From Bacteroides faecis MAJ27 (GTDB lineage Bacteria > Bacteroidota > Bacteroidia > Bacteroidales > Bacteroidaceae): a DNA stretch of 64,000 bases. The stretch's first letter is position 1. Each line of letters begins with the position of its first letter. The position numbers were made by a program, and so were the translations under genes. The DNA lies in assembly GCF_900106755.1 (NCBI RefSeq), contig NZ_FNNN01000030.1:1-64000 (forward strand). Reading direction: 5' to 3'. Below, piece after piece: positions 44,068 through 52,660 of the stretch. The notes beneath the pieces were generated by a model, which saw nothing but the letters and a program-made list of their open reading frames with translations, had not been told where the DNA came from and did no database searches.

Positions 44068-44673
44068 TTAATTAAATCCTTTAACGACTACCCGTGGGCT
44101 TTCATGTTTTTCTTGTTTAAAATTAAGACGTATAAACTGTTCTTTTAGTAAGTCATGAGCTTTGAAGCAATCATCCAGTACAATTTTCAAATAATCTCCT
44201 ATATTTATTATGGAAGGAACAAATAGAATTACTGCCTTGCAATGTACTCCCATTTGCTTATTATCTTCATCTATGGAATAAACAGTGGAAACAATATTTC
44301 TTATGTTATTCAGATTTATTGCTTCCTTCAAATGCTCAACATTGGCATTATCCAAATCGACACATAGCCACCAAGTATCCCAAAGAGTGACAAACAGATA
44401 GTCATTATCTGCATCTATAAAAAACTCCTCACCTTGGTATTTAAAACAGATTCTATCCTTATCATCAACTTCTGGTTGACAACCAATCTCTTTTAATGTA
44501 TTGATAACTAAATTCCGTGTCTTGTTATCTTCTGCATTAATCGCCTTATCTATAGTTTCATTTGTTTTTGCATATTCTGACCGTTCTTTGTCTTCCTCAA
44601 CAGCGAACCCTATTCTACCAAAGAAATATGCGATAACTATCAATATTAATCCTAACACTATCCAACCTTCCAT
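44068..44673 (-). CDS. Membrane-anchored protein of unknown function
   Basis: 201 residues from the ATG at MEGWIVLGLILIVIAYFFG, one N-terminal membrane anchor; a TTG start nine codons upstream is also possible. The soluble part has the outline of a type III secretion-chaperone or YbjN-like alpha/beta fold (NTLKEIGCQPEVDDKDRICFKYQGEEFFIDADNDYLFVTLWDTWWLCVD... LKEAINLNNIRNIVSTVYSID). This resemblance is by pattern only. Probably co-transcribed with the TPR-like gene. Confidence 0.6.
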   Translation of the reverse strand: MEGWIVLGLILIVIAYFFGRIGFAVEEDKERSEYAKTNETIDKAINAEDNKTRNLVINTLKEIGCQPEVDDKDRICFKYQGEEFFIDADNDYLFVTLWDTWWLCVDLDNANVEHLKEAINLNNIRNIVSTVYSIDEDNKQMGVHCKAVILFVPSIINIGDYLKIVLDDCFKAHDLLKEQFIRLNFKQEKHESPRVVVKGFN

Positions 44674-44770
44674 ATTTGTACTTAAAATAATATTTGACAA
44701 ATGTATTATTGGTTATTTCTCATATCATTCCTAATATCAATTTCAACTAAAGAAATAAACTGCAATTTTA

Positions 44771-45433
44771 TTATTCTCTTGGTAGATTATATAAGTGAAT
44801 ATTGTTGTCAACTATTTCTTCTGCTTGCTTTTTAACAGACCTCGTATACTCCAACTTCACTGTTACAATAATCTCACGCTCATAAGCCTTCTTACAAATA
44901 GCTTTACTGTAAAAATATCTATCACCCTTAGTATTGCCTTCAATAGTATAACTATGGTCTGTAATATCTTTCTTGACAATTCTATTGCCTTGTTCTATTT
45001 CTGTATCAATCATTATATCAAACCATTCATGAAGCGAATAATCATCTTTAAAAACATCGAAGTATGTAGCATACACATTCAAACAGATTGTACTATCTTC
45101 ATTTACGAAATGATTGCCATTACTTAAATCTGATTCTTCTCCATGTGTAAAGTTAGAGGGATATATCAAGAAATAATCAAAAGTCCTATTCCAATAAAAC
45201 CTTGTATCATCATATTCGTATATCCCATTTCTATAATCAATCAATTTCACACCTTTTACTCCTAATACCGAATCCACCCATTGCAAATGCTTAGCTTCTG
45301 ATATATCCAAAGTAGGATGATTATCATATATAGATAAGCTAGCAATAGTAGCCTGTATATTACTATCCTTTTTACTAGTACAAGATAGTAATAGCATTAA
45401 TAGTAATATGTAAATCGCATATATATTCTTCAT
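44771..45433 (-). CDS. Lipoprotein of unknown function
   Basis: 220 residues from MKNIYAIYILL; lipoprotein signal LLLSC with Cys18. Mature part has no family I recognise. It is acidic, with aromatic-rich strands. Confidence 0.6.
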   Translation of the reverse strand: MKNIYAIYILLLMLLLSCTSKKDSNIQATIASLSIYDNHPTLDISEAKHLQWVDSVLGVKGVKLIDYRNGIYEYDDTRFYWNRTFDYFLIYPSNFTHGEESDLSNGNHFVNEDSTICLNVYATYFDVFKDDYSLHEWFDIMIDTEIEQGNRIVKKDITDHSYTIEGNTKGDRYFYSKAICKKAYEREIIVTVKLEYTRSVKKQAEEIVDNNIHLYNLPRE

Positions 45434-45458
45434 GAAGAATACCATTCTCTATAAAATA

Positions 45459-45611
45459 TCAATTATTACATATAAGATAAATCGCCAAAACCACAACAGG
45501 AACGATAATATACATTACTACCGCACCCTCTTCAAAACTCCCATTTTCTTTACGTGGACAGGTAATATATGCTATTATTGCATAAATTACAATTCCTATT
45601 ACTACTCCCAT
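45459..45611 (-). CDS. 50-residue membrane protein
   Basis: Translating the minus strand from the ATG at 45611 gives 50 residues: MGVVIGIVIYAIIAYITC, a short charged loop (PRKENGSFEEG), and a second membrane segment (VVMYIIVPVVVLAIYLI), then TGA. The frame fills the gap between two neighbours that have the same direction, and the two-helix hairpin is convincing. No homologue can be named. Confidence 0.55.
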   Translation of the reverse strand: MGVVIGIVIYAIIAYITCPRKENGSFEEGAVVMYIIVPVVVLAIYLICNN

Positions 45612-45620
45612 AAGATTTAG

Positions 45621-45992
45621 TTAATATTTACTAGTATAAAAAGTATCTTTTGTGCAAACGTACTGTCCCTCCTTAATTTTTTTATATTGAATCCAAAGTT
45701 TCTTAGCAATATCATTACAAGGGTCAACGACTTCTACCCAAACATTATATTTCATATCAACAGCTACTGAAGTAGTATAATTTATAATCTTATACTTCTT
45801 TTTTTGAATTGCTCCATTATTAAAACAAGCAACTTCTTTCTGTTTAACTCTTTCCAATGCAAGGTTAATGACTTCTTGCGGAACTTTAGGCGTAAAATCT
45901 AAGACAGTTCTTTTAGGGGACTGTGGAGATTGAGCCATTATTCCAATATTCGTAAATAGTGCAAAGACAAATAAAAATATATATTTTACCAT
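45621..45992 (-). CDS. Small secreted protein, unknown function
   Basis: 123 residues with a signal peptide (cleavage after GIMA). The mature part is basic with two cysteines possibly forming a disulphide (CFNNGAIQKKKYKI... DPCNDIAKKLW). No family recognised. Tightly packed between small membrane proteins. Confidence 0.55.
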   Translation of the reverse strand: MVKYIFLFVFALFTNIGIMAQSPQSPKRTVLDFTPKVPQEVINLALERVKQKEVACFNNGAIQKKKYKIINYTTSVAVDMKYNVWVEVVDPCNDIAKKLWIQYKKIKEGQYVCTKDTFYTSKY

Positions 45993-46004
45993 ATAAAGAA
46001 CGAA

Positions 46005-46244
46005 TTAATCATTAAAAATTTTCATTTCAACATAGAATGTTCCCAATAAAACCAATATCCAGTATAGCCATGATTCATCCCATATAAACATATTGAATCC
46101 CGCAAGTTCTTCTGCATCATATTGAAAAGATGGTTCTATAAACGCAATACCAAAAATAGGAAGTGCCAATACAAAAAGTGCTATTCTCATTGCCAATGCA
46201 ACAAGTGCAGGTGCAAATATTGCTAATACTATTTTTCTTTCCAT
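46005..46244 (-). CDS. Small membrane protein
   Basis: 79 residues, two or three membrane segments (7-36 and about 56-72). Starts 12 bp after the neighbouring lipoprotein's stop and ends 12 bp before the next gene, so it is part of one operon. Confidence 0.55.
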   Translation of the reverse strand: MERKIVLAIFAPALVALAMRIALFVLALPIFGIAFIEPSFQYDAEELAGFNMFIWDESWLYWILVLLGTFYVEMKIFND

Positions 46245-46256
46245 ATTGTCTTGTAT

Positions 46257-46742
46257 TTATAAATCTAGAGCTTTACTTTTTATAGTAATTATGTATGGCT
46301 TTCCACCTTTGTTTACATCAATCAACTGCCTTTTGGTATTTCCTGCTAAAAAAGTTTCGGTCAATACTTGTACATTTCCTTCTGTATCAACATATTCCAT
46401 GACAACCTTATCTATAGTAAAATCCGAATAATTCTTCAAAACCCAATATGTGGGTGGTTTAACTCCCCATTGTGCTAACAATGCAGAGAAAACGGAAATA
46501 TCAAAAAAAGTAGCTTGAAAAACATTCTCTTTCTTGTTGTTCAATCTTACTGCGCTTCCAACAGGCTGAGGCTCTTCACGTTCAATCACAAGATATTTTG
46601 CTATATTATTACGCACTTCTTCTTTTGTTGTCGTTTGTTTTTGTTCTTCCTTATCATCTACTCTTTGATTACTTTGGATGTTATTACAGGAAAATAGTAT
46701 AAACGAAAATATAAAGGATAATCCAATAAATAGTTTTTTCAT
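46257..46742 (-). CDS. Lipoprotein of unknown function (first cargo gene)
   Basis: 161 residues, lipoprotein signal ILFSC with Cys19. The C-terminal part (YWVLKNYSDFTIDKVVMEYVDTEGNVQVLTETFLAGNTKRQLIDVNKGGKPY) looks like an immunoglobulin-like or FxLYD strand pattern. First gene of the cargo operon, with structured element B starting about 170 bp upstream. Confidence 0.6.
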   Translation of the reverse strand: MKKLFIGLSFIFSFILFSCNNIQSNQRVDDKEEQKQTTTKEEVRNNIAKYLVIEREEPQPVGSAVRLNNKKENVFQATFFDISVFSALLAQWGVKPPTYWVLKNYSDFTIDKVVMEYVDTEGNVQVLTETFLAGNTKRQLIDVNKGGKPYIITIKSKALDL

Positions 46743-46911
46743 ATTGCTTTTTATTTTTTGATTAATAATTTAATTTGTAGTATAAGCTGCTCAAAAAATG
46801 AGTTGGCTACTTAAAAGATAGTAGCAAAAGTTGTTTCTTAATGTCTGATTCGTAGTTATATATCGTTTTATCTACCCTGTTCCCTTTGGATAGTATTACA
46901 CAATGAGAAAA

Positions 46912-47209
46912 GCGTGGGAACTATTGAATATTATCATATTGAGGCTCTGGACTGCCCAAGGTTGAATAATAAACAATAGCCCACGCCAAACGATATATAG
47001 ACTATCTTAACAAGATAGGTATATAACATTGACGTGAGCGTTCTTGCCTATTATCTTCAACCTTCGAAATTGTCCAGATTCCAATATGAGATAATATCTT
47101 AAACGCTCTTCGTTAACTAATATGTCCTTTCAGCCCCAACACATTAGGTATCTGAAATTGCCACAAAGTTACGAAAAGCGTTTGTAATAGCAAGAACTAT
47201 TGTTTATTA
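46912..47209. ncRNA. Structured element B (pseudoknot-like; RNA or folded DNA site)
   Basis: Helix 1: GCGTGGG (46912) with CCCACGC (46980), extended by CTATTG (46921) with CAATAG (46974). Its loop pairs with downstream DNA: TCATATTG (46934) with CAATATGA (47082), TCTGGAC (46946) with GTCCAGA (47072), AAGGTTG (46958) with CAACCTT (47058). Unpaired AGGC, TGCCC and TTC sit exactly as in element A. A hairpin (CTATCTT/AAGATAG, 47002-47018) and a closing helix GAGCGTT/AACGCTC (47036/47102) complete it. The 13-base strand 46967-46979 recurs inverted at 47197-47209, near the recombinase. Not a family I can name. Confidence 0.65.
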
Positions 47210-47247
47210 AAAGTTGAGGGTTATTTCTGCTTTATAAATTTATGGTA

Positions 47248-47300
47248 GTGGAAAAATTCAAGACTACCCATATAAAAACTAAATCTCTGAATTTTTCCAC
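47248..47300. repeat. 13-bp inverted repeat beside the small serine recombinase
   Basis: GTGGAAAAATTCA (47248-47260) has a perfect inverted copy at 47288-47300. An overlapping pair ATGGTAGT / ACTACCCAT (47242-47271) repeats the first eight bases of the element's attachment half-sites. It lies between the recombinase stop and element B. No T run follows, so a terminator is unlikely; a recombinase-binding site is possible. Confidence 0.5.
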
Positions 47301-47318
47301 CCCACCGATATTTTATGA

Positions 47319-47954
47319 TTATGGCTTTATAAACTGATTTTTTATCCGTTGAACGGTGGAAATACCAATACTTTGTAGCTTAGCTATATTTCTGATTGAA
47401 TAGCCTTTTCTTAGTAAAGCAATGACTTCCTTATATTCTTCTTTTTTCTTATCATCCGTTTTGGTTGAACCTGTCTTTCTGCCAAGCTTGCCACCTTTAG
47501 CAATATAATTCGCTCTACCACTATTCAAACGATATTGGATATTGCTTCTTTCGATATTTGCCATTTCTGCAAGTACTGTCACCATGATAGAAGCTATTGG
47601 ATTAACTTCCCCATTTGGTTGCAAAGTATATAAGCCCAAGTTCTGTATGTAAACCGATACTTTCGATTCATGCAATATATCCAAAGAGCGAAGAACCTGT
47701 AATGTACTTCTTCCTAGTCTTGACAATTCAGACAAAAGTAGAATATCCACAGATTCACGTTTACAGTATTCCAAACATTCTCCTAAAATCTGTCTTTCCT
47801 CTATTTTCTTTGCACCTGAAATATGCTCCTGGAATATATTCACTATTTCTATATCCTGTGAAATAGCATATTTCTTTAAATCCTCTATTTGTCTGCTCGT
47901 GTCCTGTCTGTCATTACTTGACGAAACACGAGCGTATATTACGGCTGTTTTCAT
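47319..47954 (-). CDS. Small serine recombinase (resolvase/invertase)
   Basis: 211 residues. Resolvase N-domain with catalytic Ser11 in YARVSSSNDRQ, and the conserved arginines in LLLSELSRLGRSTLQVL. After the long E helix (MANIERSNIQYRLNSGRANYIAKGG) comes a Hin-type helix-turn-helix (GYSIRNIAKLQSIGISTVQRIK). This is the invertase/resolvase size class, not the large integrase that moves the element. Its 3' end adjoins structured element B, mirroring the tyrosine recombinase beside element A. Confidence 0.9.
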   Translation of the reverse strand: MKTAVIYARVSSSNDRQDTSRQIEDLKKYAISQDIEIVNIFQEHISGAKKIEERQILGECLEYCKRESVDILLLSELSRLGRSTLQVLRSLDILHESKVSVYIQNLGLYTLQPNGEVNPIASIMVTVLAEMANIERSNIQYRLNSGRANYIAKGGKLGRKTGSTKTDDKKKEEYKEVIALLRKGYSIRNIAKLQSIGISTVQRIKNQFIKP

Positions 47955-48040
47955 TTTATTCTTTGATTAAATTGATAACATGAAAGAATGTGTTCAAACC
48001 ACCTTTGCAGATTTATTTGAACACATTTCTATTTTGAACA

Positions 48041-48172
48041 CTAACGAGGTTTATTCGCTTCCTCAATATCCCATAAACCTATAAAAATCACAAGCCATAT
48101 CAACGGCACACACGCACTAATCATAGCCAATACCACAAAAAAGAGCCAAACAAGTATCTTATAATAAAACAT
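48041..48172 (-). CDS. Very small membrane protein
   Basis: 43 residues from MFYYKILVWLFF: one long hydrophobic stretch that could be two short membrane segments, then a charged tail (DIEEANKPR). A longer TTG-initiated frame touching the DUF3871 stop is less likely. Evidence is limited to hydrophobicity and position. Confidence 0.35.
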   Translation of the reverse strand: MFYYKILVWLFFVVLAMISACVPLIWLVIFIGLWDIEEANKPR

Positions 48173-48237
48173 GATTCTTTGTTTTACGCAGTTAATAAAA
48201 TAGGAGAATACCCATTTCTGAATATCCCCCTGTTTAA

Positions 48238-49263
48238 TCAATCAATAAACCACTTATATTTAGTGTCTCCATGCAAAGCGGCATTTATTCCCGTTGCTAT
48301 TTCGGTAGCATTTACCGCTCTATCCAAGAATGAATCTATATAACTGCTCTTATTTGCTCCTGTCAATAGATTATACAATTTCCACATACTAATATCATTC
48401 CCCAAGCTCCCAAAGTTCTTATCATTGATATATGCTTTTGCAACTGTATTTATTTGCGAATCAGTAATAAGCATTTTAGGAATATCTTTCTGATAACCCT
48501 GTGGTAATGATTGATAAAGTCTCATTCTCCCAAGTAATTGGCAAAATTGATGTTCTGTGAGATATGAGTTACCAAGTGTTTGCATTAAGTGTATGTGTTT
48601 GGCTGTGTCGTATTTATTAAACATCTCTAATACAGTTTGATATAAATCCCTTGTATTAGTAACTTCCAAACAGCTAAGAAAACCGTCTGTTGATACACAC
48701 AAGTTTGTGCAAACTTTACAAATAAAGCCAATAAATACTTTAAACCTTTCTGCTCCCTTCTTGCTATACAAATTGGTATGATTATAAGCACGAACACCAC
48801 CAATAGTAAGAATTAGCTTATTTCCGTTCACTGTTTCGAAAATCGTAGGAATCTGAATAATAAAAGCACATCTTTCGTAGTAGATAGTCTTATCACTTTC
48901 AAGAAGTTGATTTGCAGGTTTGTGTATTGCTTCGGGTATTCTCCCCTTGATAATGTGACTTACACGAATATCGGGCTTATCAATGCTTTCACCACTGAAA
49001 AATGCATTTGCAGCGTCATAAACAGTATCAATAAATGCAGGGTGAGGAATTGTAAGCTCATTATCTTTAGCAAATACGGGTGTAATACAATCTTCTTTCA
49101 AATGTTGCATTGTTACCTCTAGTGTATTAGCTTCCAAGAAATGAGGATTCTCTTTTTTAACTTTTGGTTGTTCTTCGATTATTACCGCTTCTTCTGCATA
49201 CTCACCAAAGTTACTTTCTCTTCTTACCTGTGGCACATTGCCAATAATTTGTAGATTTCTCAT
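48238..49263 (-). CDS. DUF3871-family protein
   Basis: 341 residues, soluble. Matches the Bacteroidetes mobile-element family DUF3871, recognisable by the LEANTLEVTMQHLKEDCITPVFAKDNELTIPH segment and the central GGVRAYNHTNLYSKKGAERFKVFIGF. The family is found on phages and integrative elements; its function is unknown. It stands alone, with about 690 bp of non-coding DNA upstream. Confidence 0.8.
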   Translation of the reverse strand: MRNLQIIGNVPQVRRESNFGEYAEEAVIIEEQPKVKKENPHFLEANTLEVTMQHLKEDCITPVFAKDNELTIPHPAFIDTVYDAANAFFSGESIDKPDIRVSHIIKGRIPEAIHKPANQLLESDKTIYYERCAFIIQIPTIFETVNGNKLILTIGGVRAYNHTNLYSKKGAERFKVFIGFICKVCTNLCVSTDGFLSCLEVTNTRDLYQTVLEMFNKYDTAKHIHLMQTLGNSYLTEHQFCQLLGRMRLYQSLPQGYQKDIPKMLITDSQINTVAKAYINDKNFGSLGNDISMWKLYNLLTGANKSSYIDSFLDRAVNATEIATGINAALHGDTKYKWFID

Positions 49264-49792
49264 AACGAATAAAATTTTAAATGATTTATAAATTGATTAC
49301 GTGGATTGAAATATATTTCGTTTTCTATCCAACTACCCTAGGGGGACGTTAGAACTACTCTTTTCACCCGTACGTAACTTTCAATTCAGTAAATCATAGG
49401 AGAAGTAAGCTGATATATATTTAAGCTCTTATTTTAACAGGTAGGGGGTATTATATATAAAGTACCTATACTTTATTGCGTGCCTATGTATTACTATGCA
49501 CTATAATAGAAAGGAGAGTATTATACTGCCATATAAAGATATGCTAAGTAGTAATATCAGAAATTGAGTATTGTTTATTTTTTTACCTTGTTTATTATGA
49601 GTAACTTTGGGTATTCTTAAAAATCAAGAACTACCTGTTTGGCAATGGTTCAACTCCTTGAATTATATGTAAATCAAACAGGTCATAGTTGCATTTTCCC
49701 ACACTTCCATTGGGAAAATTAACTCCCATATTTAAAATTGCGAACTGCTATATCCCTTGTATTAGACAAGAATTTAGAAGTTCCACAAAAAA
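49264..49792. other. Non-coding, hairpin-rich region
   Basis: No gene seen. It contains an inverted repeat ACCTGTTTG / CAAACAGGT spaced by 36 bases (49635-49688), a hairpin of ATTTTCCCA with TGGGAAAAT (49692-49719), and a CCTAGGGGGACG patch near 49338. Placed between the Rep-like gene and DUF3871, it could hold an origin, an oriT or operators. The Rep-like gene's terminator follows at 49793. Confidence 0.4.
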
Positions 49793-49834
49793 AGCCGCAG
49801 TTGAGCACATTTGTAAGTGTACTCGCTTGCGGCT
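49793..49834 (-). terminator. Terminator of the replication-initiator-like gene
   Basis: AGCCGCA pairs with TGCGGCT and an inner GAGcACA with TGTaCTC; on the minus strand seven T follow. It lies about 120 bp after the stop codon at 49956. Confidence 0.8.
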
Positions 49835-49955
49835 ATTTTTGTTTTTAGTTGGGAGTAGACTAATTTATTCGTCAAAGTCTCTATAATGAGCTTATTTGAC
49901 CTTAGTAAGCATCTTTTCCTATACTTCATTTATCGAGTTTTCTAATAAACTAGGT

Positions 49956-51008
49956 TCAATCGTCACAATCCCAAACTGCTGATTTTTGTAACTTTTCGGG
50001 ATAAATACTTCTAGCTGCTATAAACGGATATTCACTTTCATTGTTTATACACATCTCTACTATTTGTGGCTTTCTTGCCTTTGTATTTATGTTTAAAAAT
50101 ACTTTTTTAAAATACTCCCAATGTGGTTCTTCTGGAAGTGTTGGAAATCTCATGGGTAAAAGAATAGCGTTTATATAAGCTTCAAACATTAAAGGGGGAT
50201 ATTCTTTACATCTTACTGCTTTTGCATTATATATATTCCACCTGTCAAATATATAAGGAGCACACATTAGAAGCCCGTCACATTCCATTGGATTACCTTT
50301 GCTACTAAATTCATATCTATTCGGTGGTACTACTTCTTTTTCTAAACAATACTTATATATACTATTATATACCCTATCTTCTAATGTACCATTGAGATTA
50401 AGTAGAAAGGAATCTTCTAAAATGATATACCCACGTGGTATAGCTCTTATTAATCCTAAATTCTCACACCTACTCAATAAACTTTTAGCTTTCTCCCTGC
50501 ACATCTTTAACTCTTCTGCTATGGACTTTATATTTGCTTTCTCCTTTCTGCAAATAGGAGTATAAATCTTAGTAGTACCTATGTCACATAAACAAGCAAG
50601 ACGAATTAAAAAGCCTTTTATCTCGTTCTCAATATCTGTCCTGTATATAAACTGTGGATTTAAAAAGTAGAATCTTTGTGGTTCATGGAAATAGTATAAA
50701 TTCTTTTTCCGTTTATCTCCCTCATAAGGTACACCAAGAGCTTTATCAATTTCTTTTTTATCCTCTTCATTATTGGGATTCAAAGTTTTTATGGATAATA
50801 TTGATTTATATTCTTTCAATTTGCCAATATAGCCCTCAACTGTACTTTCAGATAAATTTAGTTCTTCTTGCATCTTTTTCTCGCCAATAGCGGAAGCACA
50901 TTCTTTATTGCATTTAGTCCGTATATAATAAAGTAATAATGCTTCCATATTGGCACTTTTACTTTGAGGAATACGTATCAGGTCTTTGTTTACCGTTATA
51001 TATTTCAT
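49956..51008 (-). CDS. Winged-helix replication-initiator-like protein
   Basis: 350 residues. Two winged-helix-like modules: residues about 20-75 (MEALLLYYIRTKCNKECASAIGEKKMQEELNLSESTVEGYIGKL) and 140-205 (ENEIKGFLIRLACLCDIGTTKIYT...IAEELKMCREKAKSLLSRCENLGLIRAIPRGYII). This layout is usual for Bacteroides plasmid and element replication or regulatory proteins. No nickase motif. The 5' end overlaps the 3' end of the preceding frame by about 50 bp. Confidence 0.6.
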   Translation of the reverse strand: MKYITVNKDLIRIPQSKSANMEALLLYYIRTKCNKECASAIGEKKMQEELNLSESTVEGYIGKLKEYKSILSIKTLNPNNEEDKKEIDKALGVPYEGDKRKKNLYYFHEPQRFYFLNPQFIYRTDIENEIKGFLIRLACLCDIGTTKIYTPICRKEKANIKSIAEELKMCREKAKSLLSRCENLGLIRAIPRGYIILEDSFLLNLNGTLEDRVYNSIYKYCLEKEVVPPNRYEFSSKGNPMECDGLLMCAPYIFDRWNIYNAKAVRCKEYPPLMFEAYINAILLPMRFPTLPEEPHWEYFKKVFLNINTKARKPQIVEMCINNESEYPFIAARSIYPEKLQKSAVWDCDD

Positions 51009-51453
51009 CAGTAGCTATGAAGTCGTGGTTATCAATCAAAACAATCTCCTGTTTTTCTTTTTCTATCTTCCTGTATCGTGAAGTACCAAAAAATATCTTA
51101 GCTTCTTTTCTATTCTTAAAAATTATTCCTGTTGGTTTGTGTAGTATCATATATAAAATACGAAAAACGGGGTGTACCCCTATGGATATTAGTATATTTT
51201 GTATTAGTATATTATCCTTGAGTATCTGACACTTTGAAAAACGAGAATCTGACACTTTATAAAAATCTTGTTTAGTTTGCAACCGTACTAGGAAGTATAT
51301 CGTATTGGCAACGGGATTACTTTGGTCATTAAAATAGATACCTCTTTTTCTTACTAATTTTCTGTACTTGTGATTGCCAAAGAATATTTTGGTTTCTTTT
51401 TGTGTTGTAGAGTTTAATTTTGCAGATAGATTCCTAATCCCTGTTTTCCCTAA
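50959..51453 (-). pseudogene. Frame with duplicated 'KxxKIFFG' motif, no clear start
   Basis: Open from a stop near 51454 to 50959, about 165 codons. Two similar blocks occur: KETKIFFGNHKYRKLVRKRG (upstream) and KEAKIFFGTSRYRKIEKEKQ (downstream), each a basic stretch that could bind DNA. No ATG opens the full frame; a TTG at 51282 would give 107 residues containing only the second block. It may use a rare start, be a fusion of two tandem small genes, or be decaying. Confidence 0.4.
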
Positions 51454-51480
51454 TCAAATAATTGTTTAGAGGTAAAATAT

Positions 51481-52233
51481 TTACACGGATATTTGCCGTT
51501 GTATAGTCTGATGTTCTTGCAAACAATTATATGTAATCCAATCTTTTATATTGTTTTTGATATGCACATTCGTAAAACTCTGTAATTCATTAATAAGGCT
51601 TGATACTTTATTCTTGGGTGGTTCTAGCAACTGAATCATCTTATTAGTATTCTTACCTATATTGACCTGCTTTGGCTTGCAACGTCTTATGAAGTCAACC
51701 ATTTCATCCAAATCAAAATCCATAATTGGCTCAACTGTTACATAGGTATCTATGTCTAAATCTGCTATATCTTCCATAGCTTTTACTCTATCTTCGATTT
51801 TTGGAGAACATTGCATCACATCTTTATAAAATCTATTTGTTTCAATTGTAGTACAAACAGTTGAATATTTAAACACTGGATGTTTAATAAATTCCAATAT
51901 CCTCTTTGGATTTTTAGATTGGAATAAGTATCTATTGCTAAAGAATAGTGTATTACATGCAGCATTACAATAATCCAATGTCTTGACTATCCAGCTATTC
52001 GGAATGTCATTGGCAAACAAGTCTATGCCACTCCCCACAAATATGAAATTGTTACTTCCTAAATCTGTTCTAAATTCATTATAATCCAATCTAGGTTCAT
52101 TAGCAAATTCATTGTGCCTTATATCCTTTTTCATATAACAATATCTACAATTATGGAAACAGTCGCCTTTTACTGTATTCCATGTGTGCGTTACAAATTC
52201 ATACATTTCTCCACCAGCTTTATTTAAGCCCAT
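51481..52233 (-). CDS. Radical-SAM-like protein (DUF5131 / phage Gp37-Gp68 type)
   Basis: 250 residues. The motif CFHNCRYC (about residue 20) is the CxxxCxxC iron-sulphur cluster motif of radical SAM enzymes, preceded by THTWNTVKGD as in the phage-borne DUF5131 group. Later segments (VGSGIDLFANDIPNSWI, YVTVEPIMDFDLDEMVDFI, KPKQVNIGKNT) fit its partial TIM barrel. The reaction is unknown; members occur on phages and mobile elements. Confidence 0.75.
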   Translation of the reverse strand: MGLNKAGGEMYEFVTHTWNTVKGDCFHNCRYCYMKKDIRHNEFANEPRLDYNEFRTDLGSNNFIFVGSGIDLFANDIPNSWIVKTLDYCNAACNTLFFSNRYLFQSKNPKRILEFIKHPVFKYSTVCTTIETNRFYKDVMQCSPKIEDRVKAMEDIADLDIDTYVTVEPIMDFDLDEMVDFIRRCKPKQVNIGKNTNKMIQLLEPPKNKVSSLINELQSFTNVHIKNNIKDWITYNCLQEHQTIQRQISV

Positions 52234-52257
52234 AATTATTGCTGTTTATATTCTAAG

Positions 52258-52446
52258 TTAAAATCTGTATGTCTTGAAAATCTGTACTTGTGGTGCATAA
52301 TATATAGTATATACCTTCTTCTTTATCTGTTTTCTAGTCTTAATGTAGCCGTTCAAACTAGCCCACATACCGATGTGTACCTTGTTATCTGAAACTCCAT
52401 GTAACAATGCTTTTTTTCTGATTTCTTCATAGGTGAATGTTTGCAT
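52258..52446 (-). CDS. Small basic protein, unknown function
   Basis: 62 residues (MQTFTYEEIRKKALLHGVSDNKVHIGMWASLNGYIKTRKQ...). The start has a helix-turn-helix feel but no family can be named. It lies 24 bp upstream of the radical-SAM gene on the same strand, so co-expression is likely. Confidence 0.5.
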   Translation of the reverse strand: MQTFTYEEIRKKALLHGVSDNKVHIGMWASLNGYIKTRKQIKKKVYTIYYAPQVQIFKTYRF

Positions 52447-52660
52447 AGTAGTGTTTTAAATAAAAAATGGTGATAAAATAGTGTATCTTTTGTGCCTGTG
52501 CTATCTTATATACTATTTGTAATATATTGATACAAAGGTACTAAGTTTTTAGGGAGTGACCTAATACTAGTACCACAAACTGAAAAAATCGACTAGAAGT
52601 ATTAATAAAGTGTGATTACTGAATATCAAACCGATAAGAAGTATGTACATTAAAAGATTG

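Noticed and set aside
49689-49886. Plus-strand 65-codon frame
   Set aside because: It is antisense to the terminator hairpin at 49793-49834.
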